A stretch of 64,000 nucleotides of DNA from Neisseria bacilliformis (lineage in GTDB: Bacteria > Pseudomonadota > Gammaproteobacteria > Burkholderiales > Neisseriaceae): contig NZ_CP059571.1 of assembly GCF_014055025.1 (NCBI RefSeq), positions 2,418,001-2,482,000 on the forward strand, given 5' to 3'. Under the pieces are notes generated by a model, which was given only the letters and a program-made list of their open reading frames with translations, made no database searches and had not been told where the DNA came from. A program made the position numbers and the translations under genes. Positions 8,450-17,200 of this stretch are shown here, in pieces (position 1 is the stretch's first letter; each line of letters opens with the position of its first letter).

Positions 8450-8460
8450 AAATACCGCCG
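8450..8460 (+). terminator. Left half of a terminator interrupted by an IS
   Basis: AAATACCGCCG here and CGGCGGTATTTTTTT at about 9689-9703 would form an 11-base stem plus a T-run if the intervening IS and its short target duplication were removed. The IS therefore landed in the loop-side of the terminator of the lipoprotein gene. Confidence 0.7.
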
Positions 8461-9677
8461 GAGACCTTTGCAAAATTTCTTTTCCCCCAACAGCCGAAAC
8501 CCAAACACAGGTTTTCGTCTGTTTTCGCCCCCAATACCTCCTGATTTTACCCAAATACCCCCTTAATCCTCCCGGGACGCCCGATAATCAGGCATCCGGG
8601 CCGCTTTTTAGGCGCAAACAGGCACACTTAGCCTGTTAGCCGCTTTCAACAGGTTTAAACACATCGCCTTCAGATGGCTTTGCGCACTCACTTTAATCAG
8701 CCCGAAATAGGCTGCCCGGGCGTAGCGGAATTTACGGTGCAGCGTACCGAAGCTCTGTTCGACCACATAACGGGTTTTCGACAAATATCGGTTACGTTTG
8801 GTTTGCGCTTCCGTCAGCGGACGGTTGCGGTGGGCTTTGCGCATAATGCCGTCCAGCAACCGATGCTCTTCCAGATGTTGCCGGTTTTCCGCACTGTCGT
8901 AGCCTTTATCGGCATAGACGGTCGTGCCTTCGGCTATCCCTTCCAGCAAAGGCGACAGATGGTTGCACTCATGGGTATTGGCGGGGGTAATGTGCAGTTT
9001 CTCGATATAGCCTTCCTCATCGGTGCGGGTATGTTGTTTGTAACCGAGTTTGTAGAGGCCGTTTTTCTTTGTCCAGCGAGCATCTTTATCTTTGCTCGGT
9101 GTGGTTTGGCTGCTGACTTGTCCTTCGTCATCGACTTCTATGGCTTGACGCTGTTTGCTGCCGGCGGTTTGAATAATGGTGGCGTCAATGACGGCGGCGG
9201 ATGCTTTCTCTACTTTTAGGTTTTTTTCGGTCAGTTGGCAGTTAATCAGTTCCAGCAATTCGGACAGGGTGTCGTCTTGCGCCGCCGGTTGCGGTAGCGG
9301 CATAAGGTGCTGTCATCGGGGATGCTCAGTTCGTCAAAACGGCAAAACAGGTTGAAATCGATGCGGGTAACGAGGCTGTGTTCGAGTTCGGGATCGGAGA
9401 GGCTGTGCCATTGTTCGAGCAGGATGGCTTTGAACATGGACAGCAGGGGATAGGCGGGACGGCCGCGGTGGTCTCGAAGGTAACGGGTTCTTTGACGATT
9501 CAGGTACTGTTCGATCGGCTGCCAATCAATCACTTGATCCAACTTCAATAGTGGGAAGCGGTCGATGTGTTTGGCAATCATGGCTTGTGCGGTTTGCCGG
9601 AAGAAGGTGCTCATGAGAAATCCCCTAAATGTCTTGATGGGAATTTAGGGGATTTGGGGGGATTTTGCAAAGGTCTC
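8461..9677. mobile_element. IS5-family insertion sequence (about 1.22 kb)
   Basis: The ends GAGACCTTTGCAAAAT and, in reverse, GAGACCTTTGCAAAAT form terminal inverted repeats. Flanking bases CGCCG on both sides could be a target duplication of about 3-5 bases; the exact border is ambiguous by one base. The single transposase gene reads on the minus strand and is frameshifted. Confidence 0.9.
8608..9614 (-). pseudogene. IS5-family transposase, frameshifted
   Basis: The 5' part (9614 to about 9285) encodes the N-terminal domain with DRFPLLKLDQVIDWQPIEQY and ends at the conserved STLCRYRN. The 3' part, in another frame, continues QDDTLSELLELIN and carries the DDE residues in VIDATIIQTAG, VYADKGYDSAEN and RYVVEQSFGTLHRKFRYAR. 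Five bases stand where six are expected between RN and AQDD, so a single-base deletion near 9285 explains the break. It may be inactive unless ribosomes shift there. Confidence 0.85.
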
Positions 9678-9827
9678 CGCCGGTAAAACGGCGGTATTTT
9701 TTTCGCAGGCGTTCCGCATCGGAAACCACGTGCGCGGCTGTGACACCTCCTGTCTGTCGTGCAAACAGCGGACGGATGTTTTCGTATTGCTGCACGATAT
9801 AGCGGATACAGATAAAAATTATCTGGT

Positions 9828-9895
9828 GTAGGCCGGGCTTCGGCCCGGCAAAATATCGGGAGAATAGTAAGTCAGCCGGCTAAATCCCGGCCTAC
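9828..9895. repeat. Inverted pair of REP-type palindromes (GTAGGCCGGG family)
   Basis: GTAGGCCGGGCTTCGGCCC at 9828-9846 begins a palindrome headed by GTAG. A second, degenerate copy in reverse orientation ends CCCGGCCTAC at 9895. The GTAG head plus palindrome is the layout of REPs mobilised by RAYT transposases; no RAYT gene is in the window. Confidence 0.72.
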
Positions 9896-9936
9896 GCTGG
9901 GTATCTTTTATTTTGTTTCACTATACGCAACGGCAG

Positions 9937-9975
9937 AGGCCGTCTGAAAAACGGATTGTGTTTTTCAGACGGCCT
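9937..9975. terminator. DUS-pair terminator downstream of dapD
   Basis: AGGCCGTCTGAA (9937-9948) pairs with TTCAGACGGCCT (9964-9975); A-rich and T-rich flanks give a U-run in the minus-strand transcript. Confidence 0.72.
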
Positions 9976-9999
9976 CTGTGCCGTGTTGCGGGCTGGGGT

Positions 10000-10821
10000 T
10001 TACACGCCGCGCAGCAGTTCGTTGACGCTGGTTTTGGTGTGGGTCTGCGCGTCCACTTTTTTCACGATGACGGCGCAGTAGAGGCTGTGCGAGCCGTCTT
10101 TGGCGGGCAGGCTGCCTGAGACGACGACCGAGCCGGCGGGTACGCGGCCGTAGTGGATTTCGCCGGTTTCGCGGTCGTAGATTTTGGTGGACTGGCCGAT
10201 GTACACGCCCATCGAGATGACGCTGCCTTCTTCCACGATCACGCCTTCGACGATTTCGCTGCGCGCGCCGATAAAGCAGTTGTCTTCGATGATGGTGGGG
10301 GCGGACTGCAAGGGTTCGAGCACGCCGCCGATGCCGACGCCGCCGCTCAAATGCACGTTTTTGCCGATTTGGGCGCAGGAGCCGACGGTGGCCCAGGTGT
10401 CCACCATCGCGCCTTCGTCCACATACGCGCCGATGTTGACATAAGAGGGCATGAGGACGACGTTTTTGCCGACGAAGCTTCCGCGCCGTGCCACGGCTCC
10501 GGGCACGGCGCGGAAGCCTGCGGCGCGGAATTCGTCTTCCGACCAGCCGGCGAATTTGGTGGGTACTTTGTCGAAATACTGGTTCACGCCGTCGTTGAGC
10601 ACTTCGTTGTCGGCGATGCGGAAGGAGAGGAGCACGGCTTTTTTCGCCCACTCGTTCACCTGCCACTGCCCCACGCCACGCCGCTCGGCCACGCGCAGCG
10701 TGCCGGAGTCGAGTTGGCGCAGGGTTTCTTCCACAGCCTGTTTCACTTCGGCGGACACGGTTTGCGGGGCGATTTGGGCGCGGTTTTCAAATGCGGTTTC
10801 GATGATGTTTTGCAGGGACAT
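10000..10821 (-). CDS. dapD: 2,3,4,5-tetrahydropyridine-2,6-dicarboxylate N-succinyltransferase
   Basis: This 273-residue enzyme succinylates tetrahydrodipicolinate in the succinylase branch of diaminopimelate and lysine synthesis. It shows left-handed beta-helix hexapeptide repeats from about residue 100 (for example [18 protein letters not shown] and [10 protein letters not shown]) and the N-terminal helical domain [17 protein letters not shown]. Full length. It is followed by a DUS terminator and separated from ackA by another, so it is probably transcribed alone. Confidence 0.96.
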   Translation of the reverse strand: MSLQNIIETAFENRAQIAPQTVSAEVKQAVEETLRQLDSGTLRVAERRGVGQWQVNEWAKKAVLLSFRIADNEVLNDGVNQYFDKVPTKFAGWSEDEFRAAGFRAVPGAVARRGSFVGKNVVLMPSYVNIGAYVDEGAMVDTWATVGSCAQIGKNVHLSGGVGIGGVLEPLQSAPTIIEDNCFIGARSEIVEGVIVEEGSVISMGVYIGQSTKIYDRETGEIHYGRVPAGSVVVSGSLPAKDGSHSLYCAVIVKKVDAQTHTKTSVNELLRGV

Positions 10822-10855
10822 GGTTTTCCTTTCGTTCGGATTACGGGTAAGGGAA

Positions 10856-10920
10856 AGGCCGTCTGAAAAAGCGGTTGCCTGACGTTTTGGCTGCGCCCAA
10901 GCTGTGCTTTCAGACGGCCT
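10856..10920. terminator. Inverted DUS pair with extended arm between ackA and dapD
   Basis: AGGCCGTCTGAA at 10856-10867 and TTCAGACGGCCT at 10909-10920. The right copy carries the TTTTGGCTGCGCCCAAGC tail of the extended DUS. It lies downstream of ackA on the minus strand. Confidence 0.6.
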
Positions 10921-10935
10921 CTATCCTATGCCTGT

Positions 10936-12132
10936 TTACAGGCCGGAGAGGGCGGCGGTGTCGTGGGCGATCATCAATTCTTCGTTGGTCGGCACGACGA
11001 CGACGGCGGGGGTTACGCCCTGCGGGCTGATGATGCCTTCTTTGCCGAAACGCACGGCAAGGTTGGCTTCGCCGTCGATGTTCAGACCGAGAAAGCCGAG
11101 GTGGGCGACGGTTTGGGCGCGGACGATGTCGGAGTTTTCGCCGATGCCGCCGGTGAACACCAGCGCGTCGATGCCGCCGGCGGCCACGGCCATGGCGGCG
11201 ACGTATTTGGCGAGGCGGTAGGCCATCACTTCCATCGCCAGTTTCGCGCCTTCGTGGCCTTCGGCGGCGGCTTCTTCCACGACGCGGCAGTCGTTGGAGA
11301 GTTCGGAAATGCCCAGAAGGCCGGATTTTTTGTTCAGCAGGTCGTTCACTTCTTCAACGCTCATGCCGGCGTTGTTGGCGAGGAAGGGGTAGATGCCCGC
11401 GTCCACGTCGCCGCTGCGGGTGCCCATTACCAGGCCTTCGAGCGGGGTGAAACCCATGCTGGTGTCTTGCGATTGGCCGTTTTTCACGGCGGTGATGGAC
11501 GCGCCGTTGCCGAGGTGGGCGATGACGAGGCGGCAGTTTTTCACGTCTTTGCCGATGATGCGGGCGGCTTCGGGGGCGACGAAGCGGAAGCTGGTACCGT
11601 GGAAGCCGTAGCGGCGGAAGGCGTAGTTTTTATACAGGGAGCGCGGCACGGCGTAGGTGTAGGCGTGCTCGGGCATGGTTTGGTGGAAGGCGGTGTCGAA
11701 CACGGCCACGTTGGGCAGGCCGACGAAGATGGCTTGGGCGGCGCGGATGCCGGTGAGGTTGGCGGGGTTGTGCAGCGGGGCGAGCGGGATGCAGGCTTCG
11801 AGCTGGGCGATGACGGCGTCGTCGATCAGCACCGACGCGCTGTATTTTTCGCCGCCGTGGACGACGCGGTGGCCGATGGCTTTCACGTCGGCATCGAGGC
11901 CGTATTTTTTCAGTTCGTCCAACAACGCGCCGACCGCGCCGGTGTGGTCGTGGCGGTCGGACAGCTCGACTTTGTGTTTCTGACCGTCTTTTTTGAAGGT
12001 GATGTAAGCGTCGGGGGTGGTAAGTTTTTCGCCGAGGCAGCTCAGCAGCACGTCGCCGTTTTGGTTGTCGATTACCGCGCCTTTGAGGGAGGACGAGCCG
12101 CAGTTCAGGACTAAAATCAGTTGTTTGGACAT
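10936..12132 (-). CDS. ackA: Acetate kinase
   Basis: This 398-residue enzyme interconverts acetate plus ATP and acetyl phosphate. It starts MSKQLILVLNCGSSSLKGAV, the phosphate-1 motif. HLGNGAS, GFTPLEGLVMGTRSGDVD and FTGGIGENS of the ASKHA fold follow. Full length. No pta gene is adjacent, so acetate metabolism is not organised here as the common ackA-pta pair. Confidence 0.96.
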   Translation of the reverse strand: MSKQLILVLNCGSSSLKGAVIDNQNGDVLLSCLGEKLTTPDAYITFKKDGQKHKVELSDRHDHTGAVGALLDELKKYGLDADVKAIGHRVVHGGEKYSASVLIDDAVIAQLEACIPLAPLHNPANLTGIRAAQAIFVGLPNVAVFDTAFHQTMPEHAYTYAVPRSLYKNYAFRRYGFHGTSFRFVAPEAARIIGKDVKNCRLVIAHLGNGASITAVKNGQSQDTSMGFTPLEGLVMGTRSGDVDAGIYPFLANNAGMSVEEVNDLLNKKSGLLGISELSNDCRVVEEAAAEGHEGAKLAMEVMAYRLAKYVAAMAVAAGGIDALVFTGGIGENSDIVRAQTVAHLGFLGLNIDGEANLAVRFGKEGIISPQGVTPAVVVVPTNEELMIAHDTAALSGL

Positions 12133-12254
12133 AAATGTTTTCCTTGTTTTGAAAATGGTTGAAACCGTGGTTTCAGACGGCCTGCATTATACAGGATAGA
12201 GACGGTCTGAAAGGCGGCGGAGGCAGAGAGGCCGTCTGAAAACGGCCTGTGCGT

Positions 12255-13181
12255 TCAATGCGCAGCGATGAAGGCTTCCACCTGCTCTTTGCCGGTGAGC
12301 GCGGTGCAGACGGCTTCTTTGCTGATGCGTTTGGCCAGACCGGCCAGCACTTTGCCCGGGCCGCATTCGGCGGATTCGGTGAGGCCGTCTGAAACCAGCA
12401 GGCCGACGGTTTCCGTCCAGCGCACGGGGCTGTAAAGCTGGCGCACCAGCGCGTCTTTGATAAGCGCGGGGTCTTGGTGGGCGGCGACGTCGGCATTGTG
12501 GATGACGCGGATTTGCGGCGCGGACACGGCGACGGTTTGCAGGGCGGCGGCCAGCTTTTCGGCGGCGGGCTTCATCAGGCTGCAATGCGAGGGCACGGAC
12601 ACGGGCAGCGGCAGGGCGCGTTTCGCACCCGCCTCTTTGGCGGCGGCCATCGCGCGTTCCACCGCTGCGGCGTGTCCGGCGATGACCACCTGCCCGGGCG
12701 AATTGAAATTGACGGCTTCAACCACTTCGCCTTCGGCGGCGGCGGCGCAGAGGGCCTGCACCTGCGCGTCTTCCAGCCCGAGGATGGCGGCCATCGCGCC
12801 CACGCCCTGCGGCACGGCGTTCTGCATCAGTTCGGCGCGCAGGCGCACGAGTTTCACCGCGTCGGCAAAACCGAGCGCGCCGGCGGCAACCAGCGCGCTG
12901 TATTCGCCCAGACTGTGCCCCGCCACGGCCTGCGGCGTTTTGCCGCCTGCTTCGAGATAGGCGCGGTAGGTGGCCACGCCCGCCGCCAGCATCAGCGGCT
13001 GGGTGTTGACGGTCTGCCCGATGAGTTCGGCGTCTTCGCCGTTCATCATCGCCCACAGGTCTTGGCCGAGCGCGGCGGAGGCTTCGTCGAAGGTGTTTCT
13101 GACCACGGACGCGCCGTCGAAGCCGTCCATCATATGCAGGCTCTGCGAGCCCTGCCCTGGGAAGAAGAATGCGAAAGACAT
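12255..13181 (-). CDS. fabD: Malonyl-CoA:acyl carrier protein transacylase
   Basis: A 308-residue protein starting MSFAFFFPGQGSQSLHMMDG at the ATG at 13181, with AGGAATCC before it. The nucleophile elbow GHSLGEYSAL, the active-site Arg in RAELMQNAVPQG and the later HCSLMKPA histidine are present. It loads malonate on acyl carrier protein for fatty-acid synthesis. fabH and plsX lie just upstream in the same direction, but DUS pairs and another gene separate them. Loose functional clustering is kept without a tight operon. Confidence 0.95.
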   Translation of the reverse strand: MSFAFFFPGQGSQSLHMMDGFDGASVVRNTFDEASAALGQDLWAMMNGEDAELIGQTVNTQPLMLAAGVATYRAYLEAGGKTPQAVAGHSLGEYSALVAAGALGFADAVKLVRLRAELMQNAVPQGVGAMAAILGLEDAQVQALCAAAAEGEVVEAVNFNSPGQVVIAGHAAAVERAMAAAKEAGAKRALPLPVSVPSHCSLMKPAAEKLAAALQTVAVSAPQIRVIHNADVAAHQDPALIKDALVRQLYSPVRWTETVGLLVSDGLTESAECGPGKVLAGLAKRISKEAVCTALTGKEQVEAFIAAH

Positions 13182-13299
13182 GGGATTCCTTTGGTTTGAA
13201 AGAGAAAATGCGGCGGCGGCAGACGGAAAACGCCGTCTGCGGCAGGGGCACAAACGACGCGGAGTGTAACAGAAAGGGGATGGGCGTTCTATCGCGTCG

Positions 13300-13340
13300 A
13301 GGCCGTCTGAAAACGGGTTTTGCGGGTTTTCAGACGGCCT
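13300..13340. terminator. DUS-pair terminator downstream of the 13391 gene
   Basis: AGGCCGTCTGAA at 13300-13311 and TTCAGACGGCCT at 13329-13340 with a GGGTTTTGCGGG-type loop. Confidence 0.65.
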
Positions 13341-13390
13341 CGAAGGCTGCGGCGGCCGCTGCCGTATGGTGCAGAGGCCGCCGCGCGCAA

Positions 13391-13909
13391 TTATTGTTCC
13401 GCAACCGGCTCTTCAAGCGCGTCCTGCGCTTCGGGATAGACGATGTCGATGCCGGTGAGCAGCCATTGGCCGTTGGCGTGGCGTTTCAGACGGCCTGTGA
13501 GGATGTCGCCCACCTGCGGCACGTTGAACTGGTTGAGGTATTGGCCGAGTGCAAACACGGGGATTTCGGGTTCGCTGGCGAGCATGCCGAAGCCGCCGTT
13601 TTTCTTGATGTCCCACGCGTCCACTTTGATGCGCACCAAGTCGCCTTCGCGCACCACCGCGCCCGCTGCGGACATTTGCTGCGCGCCGTTGCCGACCAGG
13701 TGCGGCGAGAGGGCGCAGGGACGGTTTTTGTTGTCGGTGCCGGCGATGTAGGTGATTTCGTCGCCGACTTTCGGCTCGCGGTAGCCTGCGGGCAGGTCTG
13801 CCGCCAGAAGGAGCAGGCGCGAGCCTGTGTCGTCTTTGTCGCGCACCACGCCGAGCTGTTTGTCTTGAAACCATGAGATGACGATGCCGTAATGTTGTAT
13901 TGCCTGCAT
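13391..13909 (-). CDS. Predicted tandem cold-shock-domain-like protein
   Basis: This 172-residue protein starts MQAIQHYGIVISWFQDKQLG. The first half resembles a cold-shock (OB-fold) domain: an initial GIVxxWF-Q-KQLGVV strand pair, then PKVGDEITYIAG. The second half repeats the pattern with KKNGGFGMLAS, PQVGDILTGRL and HANGQWLLTGIDIV. Classical RNA-binding aromatic motifs are only partly kept. A nucleic-acid-binding role is therefore an inference. It lies between fabD and fabH in the same direction. Confidence 0.75.
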   Translation of the reverse strand: MQAIQHYGIVISWFQDKQLGVVRDKDDTGSRLLLLAADLPAGYREPKVGDEITYIAGTDNKNRPCALSPHLVGNGAQQMSAAGAVVREGDLVRIKVDAWDIKKNGGFGMLASEPEIPVFALGQYLNQFNVPQVGDILTGRLKRHANGQWLLTGIDIVYPEAQDALEEPVAEQ

Positions 13910-13944
13910 TTTTAAAACCCCGTTATTTAGATAGTGAATGGTTA

Positions 13945-13956
13945 CGGTATATACCG
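13945..13956. promoter_or_regulatory. 12-base palindrome upstream of the cold-shock-like gene
   Basis: CGGTATATACCG is a perfect dyad 36 bases before the minus-strand start at 13909. It could be an operator or part of an AT-rich -10 region. Evidence is only its symmetry and position. Confidence 0.35.
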
Positions 13957-14072
13957 CTTGTCTTTAAAATTTGCCGTTTGGCTTGTCGCACATTATACAA
14001 TCCTGACGAACGGTTGCAAGACGGATTAAACGGTATATGTGTTATATTTTGTTAATTGCGCGGGGATTCGGT

Positions 14073-14120
14073 AAAAAAACACGGATACGCGTGTTTTCAA
14101 TGGCGTATCCGTGTTTTTTT
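14073..14120. terminator. Terminator downstream of fabH
   Basis: An 18-base inverted repeat (AAAAAAACACGGATACGC at 14073-14090 with its complement at 14103-14120) has A/T tails on both sides. It can stop transcription in either direction. Confidence 0.85.
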
Positions 14121-14150
14121 GCGGGGCGATGCCGCCGTGTCGGCCGGAAA

Positions 14151-15110
14151 TCAGTATTTGAGCAGCACCGCGCCCCATGCGAAGCCGCCGCCTATGCCTT
14201 CGAGCAGCAGGGTTTGCCCGCGCTTGATTTGGCCGCGCCGGATGCCTGCGTCGAGGGCGAGCGGGATGGAGGCGGCGGAGGTGTTGCCGTGATCCTGTAC
14301 GGTGAGGATGACTTTTTCGGCGGGCAGGCCGAGGTGTTTGGCGGTGCTGTCGATGATGCGTTTGTTGGCCTGGTGGGGCACGATCCAGTCGATTTGGTCG
14401 GCGGCGTATCCGGCTTCGGCGAGTACGTCTTCGGCCACTTTGACCAGCATTTTCACGGCGAATTTGAACACGCCCGGCCCGTCCATTTCGATATAGGGGT
14501 TGCCGCAGATTTTGCCGTCGGCCATTTGCGCGGGCACTTTCAAAAGGTCGAGGTAGCCGCCGTCGGCTTGCAGCCTGCTGCCGATGATGCCGGGTTCGTC
14601 GGACGCGCCCAGCACCACCGCGCCCGCGCCGTCGCCGAACAGCACGCAGGTGGTGCGGTCGCGCCAGTCGAGGATGCGGCTGAACGTTTCCGCGCCGATG
14701 ACCAGCACTTTGTCGGCCATGCCGCTGCGGATATAGGCGTTGGCGGTGGAGAGGGCGTACATGAAGCCGGCGCAGACGGCCTGCACGTCAAAGGCGGGGC
14801 AGCCGGCGATGCCGAGTTTGTGCTGGACGATGGTGGCGGTGGCGGGAAACTGCATGTCGGGGGTGGCGGTGGCGACGATGATCAGGCCGATTTCCGCCGC
14901 AGACACGCCGGCATCGTCCAGCGCACGGCGAGCGGCGGCGACAGCGAGGTCGCTGGTTTTCTCGTGTTCGGCGGCGATGTGGCGGAATTTGATGCCGGTG
15001 CGGGTGGTGATCCATTCGTCGGAGGTGTCGACAAATTCGGCCAGGTCGTTGTTGCTGAGGCGTTTCTCGGGCAGGTAGCTGCCTGTGCCGAGAATTTTCG
15101 CGTATTTCAT
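14151..15110 (-). CDS. fabH: Beta-ketoacyl-ACP synthase III
   Basis: This 319-residue thiolase-fold enzyme condenses acetyl-CoA with malonyl-ACP to start fatty-acid chains. The catalytic Cys is in [11 protein letters not shown] near residue 113, His in PHQANKRI and Asn in [10 protein letters not shown]. Full length. It follows plsX with a DUS pair between them, keeping the plsX-fabH-fabD order known from E. coli with extra sequence inserted. Confidence 0.96.
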   Translation of the reverse strand: MKYAKILGTGSYLPEKRLSNNDLAEFVDTSDEWITTRTGIKFRHIAAEHEKTSDLAVAAARRALDDAGVSAAEIGLIIVATATPDMQFPATATIVQHKLGIAGCPAFDVQAVCAGFMYALSTANAYIRSGMADKVLVIGAETFSRILDWRDRTTCVLFGDGAGAVVLGASDEPGIIGSRLQADGGYLDLLKVPAQMADGKICGNPYIEMDGPGVFKFAVKMLVKVAEDVLAEAGYAADQIDWIVPHQANKRIIDSTAKHLGLPAEKVILTVQDHGNTSAASIPLALDAGIRRGQIKRGQTLLLEGIGGGFAWGAVLLKY

Positions 15111-15157
15111 GTTGCGTTCCTTTCGGAAGGGATGGGGTCATCCGGTGGTTTGAACAG

Positions 15158-15195
15158 AGGCCGTCTGAAAAGCATCTGCGGTTTTCAGACGGCCT
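15158..15195. terminator. DUS pair between plsX and fabH
   Basis: AGGCCGTCTGAA at 15158-15169 and the reverse at 15184-15195, just past the plsX stop. It may attenuate read-through into fabH. Confidence 0.65.
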
Positions 15196-15223
15196 CTTTG
15201 TCGCTGTGTCGGCACCCGGCCGC

Positions 15224-16282
15224 TCAATCGATGCTGATGGCGGCCTGTTCGGCTTCGATTTTTTTCTCGGCGAGAAAGGCAAGCTGTTCGGCCACGCCCT
15301 GCTGGATGCGGGCGAGGCTGTCGGCCTTGGCTTCGTGGAAGGCTTCTTCGAGCGCGTAGGCGAAGCCGACGGCGTCGGTGCCGCCGTGGCTTTTGACCAC
15401 CACGCCGCGCAGTCCGAGGAAAATCGCGCCGTTGAATTTGCGCGGGTCGAGTTTGTTTCTGAACCCTTTGAGCGCGGGCAGGGCGGCCAGCGCGCCCAGT
15501 TTGGTCAGCAGGTTGGTTTGGAATTCCTGCCGGATGGCAGTGGTGAGGAAACGCACCGAGCCTTCGATGGTTTTCAGCACGATGTTGCCGACAAAGCCGT
15601 CGGCCACCACCACGTCTGCCTCGCCGCTGAATATGCTGCCGCCTTCGACGTTGCCGACGAAGTTGAGGCGGCTGCTTTGCAGCAGTTTGAACGTCTGCTT
15701 GACGGTGTCCGTGCCTTTGATGTCTTCCGTGCCGACGTTGAGCAGGCCGACGCGCGGCGCACCGGCCTGCGGGTAGAGCGCGTGCACCAGTTCGCTGCCG
15801 ATGACGGCAAACTGGACAAGCTGCTCGGGCGTGCAATCGACGTTCGCGCCCAAATCCAGCACCAGCGTCATGTGCCCGTCTTTCGAGGGAATGAATTTGG
15901 CAATGGCCGGCCGCTCGATACCCGGGATGGTTTTCAGCACGAAACGCGCGGTCGCCATCAGCGCACCGGTATTGCCCGCCGACACGGCCGCCTGCGCCAA
16001 GCCTTCTTTGACTTGGTTGACGGCGACGCGCATCGAGGAATCTTTTTTGTTTTTCAAAGCCGACTGCGGCTGCTCGTCCATCTCCACCACCTGCGTGGCG
16101 GGTATGACGTCAATCCTGTCCATGGGCGCGGCGGCGGACGACAAAGCGCGGACGATAGCCGCTTCGTCGCCCACCATCAGCAGGCGCGCGTCCGCCTGCC
16201 GCCGCAGAAAGGATACCGCGCCGGGCACGGTAACGGACAAGCCCGCATCGCCGCCCATTGCGTCAACGGCCAAAGTAATCAT
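15224..16282 (-). CDS. plsX: Phosphate acyltransferase
   Basis: This 352-residue enzyme makes acyl phosphate from acyl-ACP, the first step of glycerophospholipid synthesis. It starts MITLAVDAMGGDAGLSVTVP at the ATG at 16282, preceded by GGGGAA. DLGANVDCTPEQLVQFA, LNVGTEDIKGTDTVKQ and the glycine-rich GGSIFSGEADVVV segment are typical of PlsX. It sits between a phosphoribosyltransferase gene and fabH, all on the minus strand. Confidence 0.95.
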   Translation of the reverse strand: MITLAVDAMGGDAGLSVTVPGAVSFLRRQADARLLMVGDEAAIVRALSSAAAPMDRIDVIPATQVVEMDEQPQSALKNKKDSSMRVAVNQVKEGLAQAAVSAGNTGALMATARFVLKTIPGIERPAIAKFIPSKDGHMTLVLDLGANVDCTPEQLVQFAVIGSELVHALYPQAGAPRVGLLNVGTEDIKGTDTVKQTFKLLQSSRLNFVGNVEGGSIFSGEADVVVADGFVGNIVLKTIEGSVRFLTTAIRQEFQTNLLTKLGALAALPALKGFRNKLDPRKFNGAIFLGLRGVVVKSHGGTDAVGFAYALEEAFHEAKADSLARIQQGVAEQLAFLAEKKIEAEQAAISID

Positions 16283-16330
16283 CGGATTCCCCTTCTCTTC
16301 CAAACCTGTTTGCCTGTTTTTCAGACGGCC

Positions 16331-16870
16331 TCATTCGGGCTGCGCCTCACCGTGTCCGGCAGCCAGGAGATTGTGCGCGGCAATGTCTTCCGCGTCCCAC
16401 GGATAATTGATCCACCAGTCTTCGACGGTGATGCCGCTGAAATAACGGATGCCTTCAGGCAGCTTGCCCGCCTTTTCCTTGATTTTTTCGTGCAGCACGG
16501 CAACGCCGATTTCAGCGAAATTTTCCTTTTGCAGCTCGTTCAGCACGAATTCGAGCGTTACGCGCGAATCGTCCACTTCGTCCACCACCAGCACGTTTTT
16601 GCCGGCCAGGTTTTCCGGCATCGGATCAAGCCACTGTATTTTTTTAATTTCGCTGTTGGTTTCGTAACCAAAGTCGTTGGCGTAATAAGCCGTGCTGACC
16701 GCGTAAATCGGAATGTTCAAAAAACAGCGCAAAATGCGCGCCGGAATGAAGCCCCCGCCGCCGATGGCGATCATGGCGTCATAGCGCACGCCGCTTGCCT
16801 GTATTTTTCCGGCCAACTCTTTCAAAACACGATGAACATCATCATAGGTGTACCAAATTTTTTTAACCAT
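16331..16870 (-). CDS. Purine-type phosphoribosyltransferase
   Basis: This 179-residue protein starts MVKKIWYTYDDVHRVLKELA at the ATG at 16870. MIAIGGGGFIPARIL and the PRPP-binding loop NVLVVDEVDDSRVTLEF show a type I phosphoribosyltransferase. The C-terminal EDWWINYPWD stretch resembles xanthine/hypoxanthine-type enzymes. The substrate is inferred only as a 6-oxopurine. Its place between rpmF and plsX is not part of the usual gene order. Confidence 0.85.
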   Translation of the reverse strand: MVKKIWYTYDDVHRVLKELAGKIQASGVRYDAMIAIGGGGFIPARILRCFLNIPIYAVSTAYYANDFGYETNSEIKKIQWLDPMPENLAGKNVLVVDEVDDSRVTLEFVLNELQKENFAEIGVAVLHEKIKEKAGKLPEGIRYFSGITVEDWWINYPWDAEDIAAHNLLAAGHGEAQPE

Positions 16871-16945
16871 AACCGTCTGTCCGCTGGTTGGAGTCCGCCA
16901 AAGTCCCGCGCCGGCCAATGCAGGGCGCGGTATCGGCAAAAACAA

Positions 16946-16975
16946 AAACGGAAACCCTGCGACGGATTTCCGTTT
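16946..16975. terminator. rpmF terminator
   Basis: AAACGGAAA (16946-16954) pairs with TTTCCGTTT (16967-16975). Read on the minus strand it is followed by a T-rich run, just after the rpmF stop at 16992. Confidence 0.7.
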
Positions 16976-16991
16976 GACATCCGCCTCCGGC

Positions 16992-17171
16992 TTATTCGCC
17001 TTTGGCTTTCATGACTTTGCGGCCGCGGTACATGCCGTTGGGCGACACATGGTGCGGGCGGTGCACTTCACCGGTTGCACTGTCCACGGAAAGGGCGGGC
17101 GCGGTCAGGGCGTCATGCGAGCGGTGCATACCGCGTTTGGAGGGGGATTTTTTGTTTTGTTGAACAGCCAT
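16992..17171 (-). CDS. rpmF: Ribosomal protein bL32
   Basis: A 59-residue basic protein starting [20 protein letters not shown] at the ATG at 17171, with GGAG 7-10 bases upstream. The ending [17 protein letters not shown] is typical of the proteobacterial form without zinc-ribbon cysteines. It follows yceD closely, the usual yceD-rpmF pair of the fatty-acid gene neighbourhood. Confidence 0.95.
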   Translation of the reverse strand: MAVQQNKKSPSKRGMHRSHDALTAPALSVDSATGEVHRPHHVSPNGMYRGRKVMKAKGE

Positions 17172-17200
17172 TTCAAGCTCCTGGAAAAATGATGAAAAAT

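Larger units (their letters stand above)
9678..9999. other. Intergenic region between the IS and dapD
   Basis: It holds the right half of the interrupted terminator (about 9683-9703), an inverted pair of GTAGGCCGGG-type REPs and a DUS pair. The words TATTGCTGCACGATATA near 9785 resemble TATTGCTGCACCATATA near 59459. I see no gene. Confidence 0.75.

Noticed and set aside
9780-9835. Correia element (CREE) remnant, suggested by TATAGCGGATAC
   Set aside because: Only a few bases match the Correia terminus and no second end is present.
14037-15359. 440-codon plus-strand frame opposite fabH
   Set aside because: Glycine/alanine/valine-rich antisense of fabH with no motif or ribosome site.
15206-17014. 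602-codon open frame on the plus strand opposite plsX and the phosphoribosyltransferase
   Set aside because: It is a GC-driven shadow: the minus-strand genes have clear family motifs, while this frame is repetitive in His, Phe and Ala and crosses intergenic DUS.
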